DNA of 34,215 nucleotides, from assembly GCA_020073545.1 (NCBI GenBank), contig JAIQEZ010000047.1, positions 1 through 34,215 on the forward strand. The letters are read 5' to 3'. The notes under the pieces were generated by a model. That model was not told the DNA's origin. It made no database searches and saw nothing but the letters and a program-made list of their open reading frames with translations. Within the stretch, counting starts at the first letter, position 1; every line of letters starts with the position of its first letter. Position numbers and translations under genes: made by a program. The DNA is from Terriglobia bacterium. GTDB lineage: Bacteria; Acidobacteriota; Terriglobia; UBA7540. Of this stretch, positions 25,763 to 33,759 are shown piece after piece.

Positions 25763-26488
25763 ATGAAAGGTATAATCCTGGCAGGCGGAACGGGGTCGCG
25801 TTTGTTCCCTTTGACGAAGGTTACGAATAAGCACTTGTTGCCTGTCTACAACGCGCCGATGATCTACTATCCTCTGTGGACGCTGGTGAATTCGGGGATT
25901 CAGCAGATCCTTGTTGTTACGGGCGGGCGCAATGCCGGAGACTTCTTGCGGCTCCTGAGCAATGGAAAGGAATTTGGCCTGAAGCATTTGAATTACACCT
26001 ATCAGGAAGGTGAAGGCGGGATCGCGGATGCCCTCCGCCTGGCGGAGAATTTCGCAGAAGGTGAGAAGATCTGCGTGGTTCTCGGCGACAACATCCTGCA
26101 AGGGAGCATCAAGCAAGCCGCCGAAGATTTCGAGAGGCAACCGAAGGGGGCCCACATCCTCTTGAAAGAGGTGGCCAACCCTGAGCGGTTTGGAGTGCCC
26201 GTCTTTGAGGGAGATCGGATTGTCCGCATCGAGGAGAAGCCTTCCCGCCCAGCGAGCCGTTTCGCCGTGACCGGGGTTTACTTCTATGACGCAACGGTCT
26301 TCGAAAAGGCCAACCAGCTCAAGCCTTCCGGTCGGGGAGAGCTGGAGATCACCGATGTGAATAACGCTTACTTGCAGGAAGGCACCCTGACCTACAGCGT
26401 CCTGGAAGGGTGGTGGACCGACGCGGGGACCTTCGAGTCGTTGCGATCGGCCGCCAATCTCGTGGCTGAAACCTTGGCAAAGAAATAG
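25763..26488 (+). CDS. rfbA: Glucose-1-phosphate thymidylyltransferase (short RmlA type)
   Basis: 241 residues. Sugar-nucleotidyltransferase signature GGTGSRLFPLTKVTNKHLLPVYNAPMIYYPL at the N-terminus, then YQEGEGGIADALRLAE, the VVLGDNI metal/sugar site, EEKPSRPASRFAVTGVYFYD, and WTDAGTFESL near the end. It makes dTDP-glucose from dTTP and glucose-1-phosphate, the first step to dTDP-rhamnose. The length is that of the shorter RmlA-like subfamily (about 240) rather than the 290-residue tetrameric enzyme, so loss of the C-terminal allosteric region is expected. Followed by rmlB, rmlD and rmlC homologues. Confidence 0.92.
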   Translation: MKGIILAGGTGSRLFPLTKVTNKHLLPVYNAPMIYYPLWTLVNSGIQQILVVTGGRNAGDFLRLLSNGKEFGLKHLNYTYQEGEGGIADALRLAENFAEGEKICVVLGDNILQGSIKQAAEDFERQPKGAHILLKEVANPERFGVPVFEGDRIVRIEEKPSRPASRFAVTGVYFYDATVFEKANQLKPSGRGELEITDVNNAYLQEGTLTYSVLEGWWTDAGTFESLRSAANLVAETLAKK

Positions 26489-26561
26489 ACTCCTGAGCCT
26501 CCCGGGGTTTCGGCGGGGCTGCCGGCAGTGCCCTACCTCCAAAGGAGATGGAGCGTTCCAA

Positions 26562-27611
26562 ATGAAGCTCGTGGTCACAGGGGGAGCAGGTTTCATCGGC
26601 TCGAACTTCATCCGTTACGTCCTGGCCAAGCACCCCCCTTACTCGATCCTGAACCTGGATAAGCTGACCTATTCCGGGAACTTACACACCCTGCGAGATG
26701 TGGGGGCGGACGCACGCCACACTTTTGTCCGCGGGGACATCTGTGATCGCCGCAAAGTCCAGGAAGTGTTCTCCACCGGTGTCGAGGCGGTTGTTCATTT
26801 CGCGGCCGAATCGCACGTGGACCGTAGCATCATGGACAGCGCGGCATTTGTGAAGACCAACGTCCTTGGAACCCAGTGCTTGCTGGACGTCGCCCGACAA
26901 GCTGGAATCAAGCGCTTCGTTTTGGTCAGCACCGATGAGGTTTATGGAAGCGCCCCGGCCGGCGAAAAGTTCACGGAGGAATCCCCTCTGGCTCCCAACA
27001 GCCCCTATGCGGCCAGCAAAGCCGGCGCGGACCTCCTCGCACGTGCCTACTTCCGAACTTATCGATTCCCGGTTATCATCACTCGATGCACCAACAACTA
27101 CGGCCCTTACCAGTATCCGGAGAAGTTCATTCCGCTCATCATCACGCGTGCTTTGGAGGGACAGGATATTCCTGTGTACGGTGACGGGCTGCAGGTGAGA
27201 GATTGGATTTACGTCATGGATCATTGCACGGCCCTGGGTGCGATCCTGCACAATGGCCGAGAGGGGCAGGTTTACAACCTGGGAGCCGGGAACGAGTGGC
27301 CCAATGTCGAGATTGCACGACGGATCTTGCAGCTCTTGGGGAAGCCCGAGTCCCTTCTGACTTTTGTCCAAGACCGGCCGGGGCATGACCGCCGGTATGC
27401 TCTCAACAGCGAAAAGGCAGAGAAGGAATTGGGCTGGGTCCCCTCAACACCCTTCGAGGAAGGGCTGAAGAAAACCGTGGATTGGTACCTGTCCAACGGC
27501 GACTGGCTGCAGCGCGTGGCGGCCCGGGGGTACCGCTCGTATTATCGAAAGCAGTATGGCCGCCGAGAGGCAACGCTGGCGGAGATCCTTGACCAGGGAG
27601 GAAAGAAGTAG
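26562..27611 (+). CDS. rfbB: dTDP-glucose 4,6-dehydratase
   Basis: 349-residue extended SDR. NAD-binding TGGAGFIGSNF is at 6-16. FAAESHVDRSI and VSTDEVYGS carry the catalytic Thr-Asp-Glu, and YAASKAGAD gives the YxxxK pair. NNYGPYQYPEKFIPL and RDWIYVMDHC fit substrate-binding segments. It converts dTDP-glucose to dTDP-4-keto-6-deoxyglucose. AAAGGAG lies about 11 nt before the ATG. The stop codon shares its last base with the next GTG start. Confidence 0.96.
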   Translation: MKLVVTGGAGFIGSNFIRYVLAKHPPYSILNLDKLTYSGNLHTLRDVGADARHTFVRGDICDRRKVQEVFSTGVEAVVHFAAESHVDRSIMDSAAFVKTNVLGTQCLLDVARQAGIKRFVLVSTDEVYGSAPAGEKFTEESPLAPNSPYAASKAGADLLARAYFRTYRFPVIITRCTNNYGPYQYPEKFIPLIITRALEGQDIPVYGDGLQVRDWIYVMDHCTALGAILHNGREGQVYNLGAGNEWPNVEIARRILQLLGKPESLLTFVQDRPGHDRRYALNSEKAEKELGWVPSTPFEEGLKKTVDWYLSNGDWLQRVAARGYRSYYRKQYGRREATLAEILDQGGKK

Positions 27612-28525
27612 TGCGAGTCCTGGTGACCGGAGCCAAGGGCATGCTCGGGTCTGCCCTGCTTCCATCCCTCCTGCCGGAACACCAAGCAGTCGGAGTTGAT
27701 CTCACGGACTTCGACATCGGTGAGGGAGCCGCGGTGCAGAAGGCTTTTCTCGAACTGCGGCCAGATTTTGTGGCTCATCTCGCCGCCTATACTGACGTTG
27801 ATGGCAGTGAAGCGAACCCGCAGAGAGCCGAGGCGATCAATGCGGTGGGAACGTGGAATGTGGCAGGGGCTTGTGCGGACATCGGCGCCGCTATGCTATA
27901 TGTTAGCACCGATTACGTTTTTGATGGGCGTCAGGAGAGAGCCTACCGGGAGGATGATTGTCCTCATCCGGTCAGCGTCTACGGGCGCACGAAGTTGAGG
28001 GGGGAGCAGCACGTGCAATCGCTGGTGGCGCGGCACTTCATTGTCAGAACATCTTGGCTTTACGGTCCGCAGGGCAAGAATTTTGTGGCGACCATCCTCA
28101 AGCTGGCGCGAGAGCGTGAAGAGCTTCGTGTGGTTTCCGACCAGAGGGGTTCACCGACGTACACGCGTCACCTGGCCTTGAAGCTTGCACAACTGTTGTG
28201 GACCGAAGCGTATGGAATCTATCACGTAACCGGCACAGGCGAGTGCAGTTGGTTTGAATTTGCCCAGGCCATCGTGAGATCAGGGGGATACGAACGGGTC
28301 CGTGTCGCTCCCATCGCTTCCCACGATTCCGGGCGGCTGGCCACACGTCCCGTAAATTCCGTGTTGGAGAATCGCCGTTTGCTCCAGATTAATCTGGGCA
28401 CTCTCCCTCATTGGACTGAAGGCCTGGCGCAGTACATTGAGGAAGGTCGGCGTTCGGGCGAATTCGCCATACTGGAACCTGATCATCCGGAGGGTTCGCT
28501 CAAGTCGGAGGTTACCGGACTATGA
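27611..28525 (+). CDS. rfbD: dTDP-4-dehydrorhamnose reductase
   Basis: 304-residue SDR of the RmlD family. TGAKGMLGS (N-terminal nucleotide site), HLAAYTDVDGSE, VSTDYVFDG and YGRTKLRGE (YxxxK) are all present, as is the TSWLYGPQGKNFVATIL segment. It performs the last, NAD(P)H-dependent step of dTDP-L-rhamnose synthesis. The GTG start overlaps the rfbB stop by one base and the stop overlaps the next start (ATGA), so the rml genes are tightly coupled. Confidence 0.95.
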   Translation: MRVLVTGAKGMLGSALLPSLLPEHQAVGVDLTDFDIGEGAAVQKAFLELRPDFVAHLAAYTDVDGSEANPQRAEAINAVGTWNVAGACADIGAAMLYVSTDYVFDGRQERAYREDDCPHPVSVYGRTKLRGEQHVQSLVARHFIVRTSWLYGPQGKNFVATILKLAREREELRVVSDQRGSPTYTRHLALKLAQLLWTEAYGIYHVTGTGECSWFEFAQAIVRSGGYERVRVAPIASHDSGRLATRPVNSVLENRRLLQINLGTLPHWTEGLAQYIEEGRRSGEFAILEPDHPEGSLKSEVTGL

Positions 28526-29109
28526 CTTCGCAGGCTCCGAGGTTGGTCGCCGAACGCGGCGGCGTTCGCTTGGTCATTGCGGCCCGCTCCGAACCGAGCT
28601 GTGGGGACATCATCGGTGACCCTCGATCACCGCAACTGATTCAGGGGGTCGAAGTGGAGGCACTTACACAATTTCCGGATGATCGAGGTTGCTTCGCTGA
28701 GCTATTTCGATTCGGGGAACCCGGGATCGCCAGGGACTTCAACCCGGCGAATGGCAGCCAAATCCAGGTTTCCTTCACCATTTCGTACCCCGGAGTCATC
28801 AAGGCGATTCATTACCACTTCGAACAGACGGATCTTTGGGCTCCGCTAAGCGGGATGTTTCAAGTCTTTTTATGCGATCTTCGGGACTCCTCGCCTACTT
28901 GCGGGAGACTGAACACCCTGTTTGTGGGCAGCTTGCGCCCCTGGAAACTGCGAATCCCGCCCGGCGTTGCTCACGGGTACAAGGTGGTGGGGACGGAAGC
29001 GAGTCTGCTGGTTTATGCCACCAACAGGTTCTATAACCCGGAAGACGAGGGCCGCATACCCTTTGATGATCCAGGCATAAACTACGATTGGATGACTCGG
29101 CCTAGGTAG
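28522..29109 (+). CDS. rfbC: dTDP-4-dehydrorhamnose 3,5-epimerase-like cupin
   Basis: 195 residues. The cupin core contains KAIHYHFEQTDLWAPLSGMFQVFLCDLRDSSPT, matching the LRGLH-type catalytic His strand and the DLR-x-SPT turn. WKLRIPPGVAHGYKV and the LLVYATNRFYNPEDEGRIPFDDPGI end segment also match. It should make the 3,5-epimer consumed by the reductase encoded just upstream. The sequence is divergent from classical RmlC, with about 45 extra N-terminal residues before the family start, so a different 3- or 5-epimerase specificity is possible. Its place after rmlA, rmlB and rmlD supports the rhamnose role. Confidence 0.85.
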   Translation: MTSQAPRLVAERGGVRLVIAARSEPSCGDIIGDPRSPQLIQGVEVEALTQFPDDRGCFAELFRFGEPGIARDFNPANGSQIQVSFTISYPGVIKAIHYHFEQTDLWAPLSGMFQVFLCDLRDSSPTCGRLNTLFVGSLRPWKLRIPPGVAHGYKVVGTEASLLVYATNRFYNPEDEGRIPFDDPGINYDWMTRPR

Positions 29110-29173
29110 CCGCGAGCAGATCGAGTTGCGGGGTTAACACCAAGGCAAAGGGCTTGCGGAGGGAGGAAGCCGT

Positions 29174-30331
29174 TTGAGGGACGTCGTCGTTGTCGGAGCT
29201 GGTCCTGCAGGTATACACGCTGCCTCTTTGCTGGCGCAGGCCGGGCTGGACGTCGTTCTCTTCGAGGCCCAGAACCGGGTTGGGGAGCGGGCAATCTGCT
29301 CTGGGGTTCTTGGCGACGAGGCTTTCGGGCGCTTCGATCTCCCCACGCATCCCATTCTGGCGGACATCCGGTGTATCCAAGCCGTCTCGCCCGGGGGAAG
29401 GACGTTGGAGCATCGCACCGATGTTCCGCTCGCCCGGGTGTTGGACAAGGGTGAGTTCAACCGAGCGATGGCCCAGCAGGCGATTTGCGCCGGGGTCGAA
29501 ATGCAGCTCGGCTGCTGGGTGAACTCTCTGGAAGTTGAAAAGCACTCGGTGGTCATCAATTTCCGGTCTACTGGGGCAGGGCCCTCACGCTTGCGGGCTC
29601 AAGTGGCAGTTATCACGACCGGTGTGAATGGTTCTCTGAATCGCGCGCTGGGATTGGCACGTCCCCGGCAATTCCTTCGGGCCCTTCAGACGGAATTAAC
29701 CCTGCCTCCCAACGGCAACGGTGGGGCTACTCGCGTCTATGTCGGTCAAGGTGTTGCCCCTGGTGCCTTCGGATGGGAAATCCCGCTCGGCAATGGAAAG
29801 TGGAGGGTGGGGCTGATGACCGAGCAGGACCCGGAGCCCTACCTCGCGAAACTTGTCCGGAGAATTGCGCCCCATACGGACATCTCAACCTTGCGCGTGG
29901 ATCGGAAAGGGATTGCTCAAGCGCCTGTGGGTCGTAGCGTAACCGAACGTGTCGTGGCAGCGGGCGAGGCTGCCGGGCATATCAAAACCACGACGGGTGG
30001 GGGAATTTACTACGGCCTGCTCTCGGCGGAGTTGGTCGCCGATGTTGTGACACGTGCTTTTCGGAAGAAAAGCTTCACCTTGGGGACGCTGGGGGAGTTC
30101 GAACGGTACTGGCGGTCGACTTTTGGTAATGAGTTGATGGTCGGCTACTTTGCCCGGAAACTCGCCAGCCACTTCACCGACCGGCAGATTGACAGTTTCT
30201 TCGAAGTGGCTCGAGCCACGGACTTGCTGGTCCGGTTGAACGGCAGGTTGAAGTTTGACTGGCACCATCGCGCGCTGCTGGCAACCTTGAGGGCCTTGCT
30301 GACGCTGCCGGGCGGGGTAGGAGCTAGTTGA
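29174..30331 (+). CDS. FAD-dependent oxidoreductase, geranylgeranyl reductase family
   Basis: 385 residues. An FAD-binding GxGxxG is at the extreme N-terminus (VVVVGAGPAGIHAASLLAQAGLDVVLFEAQ). GERAICSGVLGDEAF resembles the Cys-containing CSG loop of geranylgeranyl reductases. VAAGEAAGHIKTTTGGGIYYGL is the second FAD-contact motif (GD/GEA-x2-TGGGI). Relatives reduce isoprenoid chains or oxidise other substrates. Within an exopolysaccharide cluster it might act on the polyprenyl carrier or on a sugar precursor, but this is speculation. The TTG start has a strong GGAGGGAGG. It begins 64 bp after the epimerase. Confidence 0.8.
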   Translation: MRDVVVVGAGPAGIHAASLLAQAGLDVVLFEAQNRVGERAICSGVLGDEAFGRFDLPTHPILADIRCIQAVSPGGRTLEHRTDVPLARVLDKGEFNRAMAQQAICAGVEMQLGCWVNSLEVEKHSVVINFRSTGAGPSRLRAQVAVITTGVNGSLNRALGLARPRQFLRALQTELTLPPNGNGGATRVYVGQGVAPGAFGWEIPLGNGKWRVGLMTEQDPEPYLAKLVRRIAPHTDISTLRVDRKGIAQAPVGRSVTERVVAAGEAAGHIKTTTGGGIYYGLLSAELVADVVTRAFRKKSFTLGTLGEFERYWRSTFGNELMVGYFARKLASHFTDRQIDSFFEVARATDLLVRLNGRLKFDWHHRALLATLRALLTLPGGVGAS

Positions 30332-30362
30332 AATATAGGAGTCTGAATAAGGGCGAAAGCGA

Positions 30363-30490
30363 GTTGAAAAAGTCAAAGTCGAAGAGTCGAAAAGTTGAGA
30401 CTTTAACTTCTTAGCTCTTCCACTTCTTCAACCTGGTCAAATGGCCCTTCTGACTTCTGTCTTCTAACTTCTGACTCCTGGCTGTTGGTT
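30363..30490. repeat. Word repeats with a partial inverted repeat
   Basis: GTTGAA...GAAGAG (30363-30386) is matched in inverse by CTCTTC...TTCAAC (30415-30432), built of short words such as AAGTC and GTCGAA. It is followed by repeated CTTCTGACTTCTG-like words up to about 30482. No gene. It resembles the word repeats around the four-helix-bundle gene in style but not in sequence. Confidence 0.5.
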
Positions 30491-30512
30491 CCGGACTTTT
30501 GTCTACTCGCAT

Positions 30513-31184
30513 ATGCTTAAGCGCCTCTTCGATATTGCGCTTTCCGGATTGGGATTGATTCTGTCTTCCCCGCTTTGGGCTTTGATTGCTGCGGCCATCA
30601 AACTGGAAGACGGGGGTCCCATCTTCTACCGGCAGCCGCGGGTGGGGAAGAACTGTCAGGAATTCACGAGTGTCAAGTTTCGTTCGATGGTGGCGGACTC
30701 GGATGTGAAATGGGGGGTGATTCCCGCCCAGGAAGGCGATCCGCGCATCACACGCGTGGGCCGGATGCTGCGCGCCACGGCCATGGACGAGCTCCCGCAG
30801 CTCTGGAACATCTTCCGAGGCGACATGAGCTTTGTGGGGCCGCGCCCAGAGTGGGTGGAACTGGTGAAGAGATTTCGTCAGGAAATACCGGGATTTGACG
30901 GGCGCCACGCGGTCACACCTGGACTCACGGGCATAGCTCAAATCTATGGCCACAGCGAGCTGCCACGCCGCCAGAAGCTTCGCTACGATCTCCTGTACAT
31001 CAAAAGGCAGAGCTTCTGGCTCGATGTCAAGCTGGTCATGGTTTCGTTCCTCGTGACCTTTACGGGCAAGTGGGAACATCGATCTGCCAAGCTGCCCCGG
31101 GTGCTCGGAGCGCGGGGCGCCGCCGAAACGCGCCGGGCGCCGGTCTCAAAGGATTCCCGTGGGGTGTCCGTCACACGGAATTAG
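30513..31184 (+). CDS. Phosphoglycosyl transferase (bacterial sugar transferase)
   Basis: 223-residue monotopic phosphoglycosyl transferase of the PglC/WcaJ C-domain type. The N-terminal re-entrant hydrophobic helix (FDIALSGLGLILSSPLWALIAAAIK) precedes GGPIFYRQPRVGKN, FTSVKFRSM, the catalytic Asp-Glu dyad in MDELPQLWN, MSFVGPRPE and TPGLTGIAQI. It transfers a sugar phosphate to undecaprenyl phosphate, starting repeat-unit assembly. It lacks the extra transmembrane domain of WbaP/WcaJ. The sugar is not predictable from sequence. Confidence 0.94.
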   Translation: MLKRLFDIALSGLGLILSSPLWALIAAAIKLEDGGPIFYRQPRVGKNCQEFTSVKFRSMVADSDVKWGVIPAQEGDPRITRVGRMLRATAMDELPQLWNIFRGDMSFVGPRPEWVELVKRFRQEIPGFDGRHAVTPGLTGIAQIYGHSELPRRQKLRYDLLYIKRQSFWLDVKLVMVSFLVTFTGKWEHRSAKLPRVLGARGAAETRRAPVSKDSRGVSVTRN

Positions 31185-31233
31185 CTTCAGGCCATGGTGG
31201 TTTCAACCGACTTCCTCATGGCGCGGACTTGAC

Positions 31234-32028
31234 ATGGAAGCACATCCTGAGACTCAACAGGTGGGTCAGCCCCTTTGTGCGGAGGTTCTGGGAGCGCCCG
31301 TTCATATCATCGGCATCGAAGGTGTCCTGCAAGTGATGGAACGATGGATCCAAGAACGTCAGCAGCCGCGGTGGATTGCCGTGACAGGGTCACACGGGCT
31401 GGTGGAGGCGCACAAGCATCCGGACTTCCGGGCAGTTCTTCGATCTGCGGATCTTTCCGTTCCAGATGGTAATTGGGCGGCTCGGGTGGCGGCTAAGAAA
31501 TTGTCCTGCGAAACCAAGCAAGTGCGCGGGGCGGATTTGTTAGCGGCCTTTTGTGAATTGGCCAGCCGGAAGGGATACACGAGCTATTTCTACGGTGATA
31601 CCGGGGAAACCCTCGCACTGGCCAGTGACCGCCTGAGAAAGAAGTATCCGGGATTGAAGATTGTCGGCGCTTACTCCCCACCCTTTCGGGAGCTCGCTCC
31701 CGACGAAGACGTGCAAATCGTGGAGGCGATCAATTGGGCGAACCCGGATGTGCTTTGGGTGGCATTGGGCCTCCCGAAACAGGAAAAATGGATTTTTGGC
31801 CACCGCGACCGGCTAAAGGCACCCGTCATCGTGGCGGTGGGGGCGGCGATCAAGTTTCATAGCGGCAAGGTCAAGCCCGCGCCGCCCTGGGCCAGCCAAT
31901 CCGGTCTGGAATGGCTCTGGCGCTTCTTCCATGAGCCGCGCCGCACGTGGCGGCGGGCTTTTGTGTACGGGCCGCAGTTCGCCGGACTTTCTCTGTTGGA
32001 GCTGGCGGGGCTCAAGAAGTTCCGGTGA
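31234..32028 (+). CDS. WecG/TagA/CpsF family glycosyltransferase
   Basis: About 264 residues from the ATG at 31234; a GTG at 31159 is possible but adds sequence atypical for the family and lies inside the previous gene. Conserved features are VTGSHGLVEAHKHPDFRAVL, SVPDGNWAARVA (the Asp of the active site), YFYGDTGETLALASDRL, VALGLPKQEKWI and WLWRFFHEPRRTWRR. Members add the second sugar, often ManNAc or ManNAcA, to the lipid-linked intermediate at the membrane surface. It follows the phosphoglycosyl transferase that makes its likely acceptor. Confidence 0.93.
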   Translation: MEAHPETQQVGQPLCAEVLGAPVHIIGIEGVLQVMERWIQERQQPRWIAVTGSHGLVEAHKHPDFRAVLRSADLSVPDGNWAARVAAKKLSCETKQVRGADLLAAFCELASRKGYTSYFYGDTGETLALASDRLRKKYPGLKIVGAYSPPFRELAPDEDVQIVEAINWANPDVLWVALGLPKQEKWIFGHRDRLKAPVIVAVGAAIKFHSGKVKPAPPWASQSGLEWLWRFFHEPRRTWRRAFVYGPQFAGLSLLELAGLKKFR

Positions 32029-32320
32029 GGAAGAGACCCCACATCGACGTGGAGCGGAAAGGGAAGGAGGTTGCCGTTGACTGACGATGTCTAATTCCAA
32101 CACCATCCGCCTGTAGCTAGAGTTCCAGCTCTTAGATTCCTGTGTCAACCGCAAGCGCACGCGAGGGTGCGGGAGAAAACAGGGATCAAAAGTCGGATGC
32201 CTTTGACCCACGTCGCTTGACCCGAGAATGGTGTGACTGAGTATGGCTATCGGAAGCGCATTAAGATTCTCTAGACGTAGCTCGACCTGACCACGAAGCT
32301 TTCTGGGACACCTATTAAGG
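32029..32320. other. Interval without a recognised gene
   Basis: About 290 bp between the WecG-type gene and a gene fragment. No supported frame; probably decayed sequence belonging to the same break-up zone as the fragments that follow. Confidence 0.4.
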
Positions 32321-32572
32321 GTGCTTTATAGAGAGGGCTATCTGCGGGTTTTTGGAACGCCAGACTTGCATACCCATGTTCGATGGCGGGCCGTGCGCAA
32401 GGCGTTAAACAATGGCGCCGATTCGTACTTGGGAAACGAAATTGGCACGAATCCTTCGCCGTTTAACCGATCGCCCTGGGTCAGGGAATTCCACGGATTG
32501 GTTATGTTTACGACCCAGCGGCAACGCCGACCCGTGTATCAAATTGAGCAGACCAGCATAATTGAAAGTTAG
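32321..32572 (+). pseudogene. N-terminal fragment, probably of a class I methyltransferase
   Basis: The frame starts GYLRVFGTPDLHTHVRWRAVRKAL, which resembles the segment that precedes the SAM-binding domain in some polysaccharide-cluster methyltransferases (FGTPDxHxHxRWRA). The expected GxGxG motif does not follow; after about residue 33 the sequence becomes unrelated. Most likely a truncated relic. Family assignment is from memory of the motif and is uncertain. Confidence 0.4.
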
Positions 32573-32588
32573 GCGGAAAGAGGTTGCG

Positions 32589-33326
32589 ATGATTCAGGTA
32601 TTGCGTGCGATGAAACGGCTGTTGAGGGGGCGCCTTGCCCCGCCGATACCTGTGCAAGCCAGGCATGTGGAGTTATCTGCCATCGTTTCCGCTGACGACG
32701 ACCATTCAAAACCGTCGGATCGTCTGCTCGCCGTTGCGTTGCAGGCCGCAGGGCAAGCCCGCTCAATATCCATGTCTGCAGTAGTTGAAAAGATGACTCG
32801 GCCGCCCTACTACCCGAATGTCTGGCCCGGTGAGCACTACAAGTTGCTCGCCGGACTGGTTTCGGTGTGCCAGCCACGAGTCGTTGTTGAAATCGGAACT
32901 GCGACCGGTCTGTCGGCCCTTGCAATGCGAGAGGCTCTACCGACGGGGGCTCGCTTGGTGACCTTCGACATCATTTCGTGGAACGAATTCCCAGACACCT
33001 GTCTGCGGGGTGGAGACTTCACGAACGGGACCCTCACGCAGGTTATCGGGGATGTTAGCGACCCGAGTGTCATGCGTCAGCACGCGGGGGTGTTTCAAGC
33101 TGCCGACATCATTTTTGCGGATGGGCCGAAGGATGGGCGGTTCGAGCGCGTGCTTCTCAACCAGTTGGCGGAGATCGACTTGCCCAAAGGCCCGCTCCTC
33201 ATCCTCGACGATATCCGGGTCTGGAATATGCTCGCGATCTGGCGGGAAATCCGAAGGCCGAAGCTGGACATCACATCGTTTGGTCATTGGTCGGGGACTG
33301 GACTTGTTGACTGGGCCGGGGCTTAG
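32589..33326 (+). CDS. Class I SAM-dependent methyltransferase-like protein
   Basis: About 245 residues from the ATG at 32589, which has GGAAAGAGG upstream; the in-frame TTG at 32562 is less likely. VVEIGTATGLSALAMREAL is motif I. ARLVTFDI supplies the acidic residue at the end of the next strand. DIIFADGPKDGRFE and GPLLILDDIRVWNMLAIW fit the later strands of a Methyltransf_24/CmcI-like fold. Substrate unknown; O-methylation of a polysaccharide sugar is plausible from context. It stands intact between two gene fragments. Confidence 0.78.
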   Translation: MIQVLRAMKRLLRGRLAPPIPVQARHVELSAIVSADDDHSKPSDRLLAVALQAAGQARSISMSAVVEKMTRPPYYPNVWPGEHYKLLAGLVSVCQPRVVVEIGTATGLSALAMREALPTGARLVTFDIISWNEFPDTCLRGGDFTNGTLTQVIGDVSDPSVMRQHAGVFQAADIIFADGPKDGRFERVLLNQLAEIDLPKGPLLILDDIRVWNMLAIWREIRRPKLDITSFGHWSGTGLVDWAGA

Positions 33327-33345
33327 CCTCGCCTAACCAGTCGTT

Positions 33346-33734
33346 GCAGCTGACCTAGCTTTCCGCTGACGCTGCGATTTGGCATCAATATCGTCCGCAG
33401 AGCTTTAAGGTTGCCGACACAAAATCTAGGCTTCGAGGATTTGCCCGCTATTGGGCGTGTGACGATCAGCAGTCCCGCCGTCCTGCGACCTGTAGAAAGG
33501 CTTAACGGAGGGAAGCAGTACGGCGACCAAATTAAACCCTTGAACTTCTTATTGACGCGTCACGTGAAGCAACTCGGCCATCCCATCGGGGTCGACGCGG
33601 AGCACTTCCACCTTATCGCGCCGTACGAATCTGATCCGAGAAAATGGATTAAGTCTGTCTCGGCCAGTCCCTCGCACCGTGGTTTGGTGTATACTATTGC
33701 CCGTCGGAAAACTCAAAGTGGAAATTCCGGCTAA
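33346..33734 (+). pseudogene. Internal fragment of a conserved hypothetical protein
   Basis: The frame is open from just after a stop at about 33345 and reads LRFGINIVRRALRLPTQ, GRVTISSPAVLRPVERL, then KPLNFLLTRHVKQLGHP and FHLIAPYESDPRKWIKS. The block from KPLNFLLTRHVK to DPRKW matches a conserved hypothetical family as I recall it, in which more C-terminal sequence (a WIDQYSG-like segment) normally follows. Here that sequence is missing after SVSASPSHRG, and no start codon with a ribosome binding site is visible at the N-terminus. Probably a remnant; function unknown. Confidence 0.45.
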
Positions 33735-33759
33735 CCCGCTTAGCATCAGGGGCCAAGTG

